Positions 44,448 through 45,622 of a stretch of DNA of 45,622 nt are shown in pieces. Source of the stretch: Legionellaceae bacterium (lineage in GTDB: Bacteria > Pseudomonadota > Gammaproteobacteria > Legionellales > Legionellaceae); the NCBI GenBank assembly GCA_947474165.1, contig CANJHO010000009.1:1-45622 (forward strand). The letters are read 5' to 3'. Within the stretch, counting starts at the first letter, position 1; the number at the start of each line of letters is the position of its first letter. The translations under genes were made by a program, and so were the position numbers. The notes under the pieces are model-generated. The model ran no database searches. It was given only the letters and a program-made list of their open reading frames with translations, and was not told the origin of the DNA.

Positions 44448-45622
44448 ATGCGATTTTTAACACAGACCTGTTTGGTTTTTCTGATGTGTACCGCCTGTCT
44501 CGCAAAACCATTGGTGAATGGATCCCCTGGTTTTAATATCAAAAAAGCCAATCAACAATTTGATCACATTAATCTTCAATTATCGGTTCAAAATTTAAAC
44601 CTTACTAATTTGAATAGGGCGGTGACGACACTTACGGACTTAACCAATCAAGCCGATGAATGTATAGAAGAGACGCAAAAAAAAATCAATGGCCTGGATG
44701 CCCTCCTCAAACAAGGGGGTAGTTCCATCAATAATAAAAAAGAAGGGGCGGATCTGGTCTACCTTGATAACCAACATAAAGAAATTGCCAATGAGCAGGC
44801 CCAATGCAGGCTATTCTCCATCCGTGCCAAGGAGGCCATTGAAGCTTATCGAGTCGCCATAGCAGAATTAAAACAAGAAGAGACCCTCACCCGCACTATT
44901 CCGTTATGGAGCCTTATCAATCAAGTCATCAACTCACCCTCAGAAACAACCATCAACCACGCGTTAACAAGCACTCTTTTTACAGCACTCCCCTCATTAT
45001 TATCCTTTATCATCATTGCATCAGGAGCCTTGCTCATATCAACCCTTATCTTGCTCAGATTGCGTAAAAGCCAATTTGCACAGTTGTATTTACAGTTTAA
45101 TCGATTACAAATACGAGATATTTTAGTACTGGCCTCATTTTTTATTTTTGCAGAATTATTCATCTATTTATTGACCCTTTCCCCCGATAAAACAACCCCT
45201 GATCTCACCCTATTGTTTTCTGGGGTTCTATTTATCTATTTTTCATTATTTGTCTTCATCTCTTTTTGCTTTAAAATGAAGTCAATCAAAGCATTTTTCT
45301 ATTGCAACTCACTGGATAGGACATTTTTTGAGACGATACTCCTCATCTCACTGAGTTTTTACACCCTTGCGGTAATGGGACAATTACTCTCTACCTTACA
45401 GAACAGCCCCAACCCACTCTGGCAACTCAGCCAATCTGTATTTATTCTAATGATACTCGCTACAACGGCTTTTTTTGTTCGTTATTTTTGCAAACTACAT
45501 CGACATTACCCTTTTATTAAACATCATACCCATTTTATCCAGCGTTTCAGTTTTTTGTTGCTCCTCATTTCTGCCATTATTAATATGATGGGTTACCAAA
45601 TTTTGGCAAAACATTTAATGCT
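44448..45622 (+). CDS. Membrane protein with exported N-terminal domain, possible MscS-type channel (partial)
   Basis: The frame is open for 391 codons and runs off the window. It starts with a signal peptide (MRFLTQTCLVFLMCTACLA). A periplasmic helical region follows (about 20-165, with LTNLNRAVTTLTDLTNQADE). At least six hydrophobic segments come next, including LLSFIIIASGALLISTLILL and FILMILATTAFFVRYF. This layout fits large multi-helix mechanosensitive channels of the MscS/MscK type, whose diagnostic beta domain would lie beyond the edge, so the family is inferred. The start is chosen for the signal peptide and the promoter just upstream. Confidence 0.6.
   Translation, partial: MRFLTQTCLVFLMCTACLAKPLVNGSPGFNIKKANQQFDHINLQLSVQNLNLTNLNRAVTTLTDLTNQADECIEETQKKINGLDALLKQGGSSINNKKEGADLVYLDNQHKEIANEQAQCRLFSIRAKEAIEAYRVAIAELKQEETLTRTIPLWSLINQVINSPSETTINHALTSTLFTALPSLLSFIIIASGALLISTLILLRLRKSQFAQLYLQFNRLQIRDILVLASFFIFAELFIYLLTLSPDKTTPDLTLLFSGVLFIYFSLFVFISFCFKMKSIKAFFYCNSLDRTFFETILLISLSFYTLAVMGQLLSTLQNSPNPLWQLSQSVFILMILATTAFFVRYFCKLHRHYPFIKHHTHFIQRFSFLLLLISAIINMMGYQILAKHLM

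Noticed and set aside
44921..45163. Minus-strand frame of 80 codons near the window end
   Set aside because: Antisense to the long plus-strand membrane protein frame, which has a signal peptide and membrane segments.

Overview
The window is chromosomal DNA from a gammaproteobacterium of the order Legionellales, most likely Legionella or a close relative. The main evidence is a complete Dot/Icm (type IVB) secretion 'region II' (about 13.4-34.1 kb), including the genes that mark Legionella-like systems (icmH/dotU, icmF, icmM/dotJ, and a small non-conserved gene at the icmR position). The remaining genes are typical gammaproteobacterial housekeeping genes. I cannot assign a species.

Left block (1-10.2 kb): a minus-strand envelope cluster, uppS-cdsA-rseP-nudC-bamA-skp, makes the lipid carrier, phospholipid precursor and outer-membrane assembly machinery. 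It is unusual in having no dxr between cdsA and rseP and in having nudC between rseP and bamA. A 100-bp MITE-like element lies beyond skp. Divergent from uppS runs gpmI-envC-ctpA, followed by a predicted exported adenosine-deaminase-family protein.

Central block (13.4-34.1 kb): icmH-icmF on the plus strand converge on the long minus-strand series icmT-icmS-(icmR-position gene)-icmQ-icmP-icmO-icmN-icmM-icmL-icmK-icmE-icmG-icmC-icmD-icmJ-icmB. Together these encode the outer-membrane core (DotH, DotG, DotK), inner-membrane parts (DotF, DotE, DotP, DotI, DotJ, IcmT, DotU, IcmF), the ATPase DotO, the coupling complex (DotL, DotM, DotN, IcmS) and the IcmQ/partner pair. DotG has about 600 residues of decapeptide repeats containing five modules with an exact Cys-x23-Cys spacing. 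A long hairpin repeat sits inside the operon between icmQ and icmP.

Accessory block (34.4-38.0 kb): an intact IS1634-like element of 1725 bp, with 16-bp imperfect terminal repeats and a GATC target duplication, has split one unknown gene. Removing the element and one GATC joins the two halves in frame as a protein of about 386 residues. A small unknown gene follows.

Right block (38.2-45.6 kb): a TVP38/DedA-like membrane protein, a small acidic protein, fthC, a PII protein, ubiK, comM, pyrB, yqgF/ruvX and yqgE, then a membrane protein cut by the window edge that may be an MscS-type channel. Two striking palindromes lie here: a 64-bp nested palindrome between the PII gene and ubiK, and a perfect 68-bp inverted repeat before the last gene.

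I found no tRNA, rRNA or CRISPR array. The secretion system itself is a known type. The less-described items are the icmR-position gene, the IS-split gene, the DotG cysteine modules and the set of long hairpin repeats.
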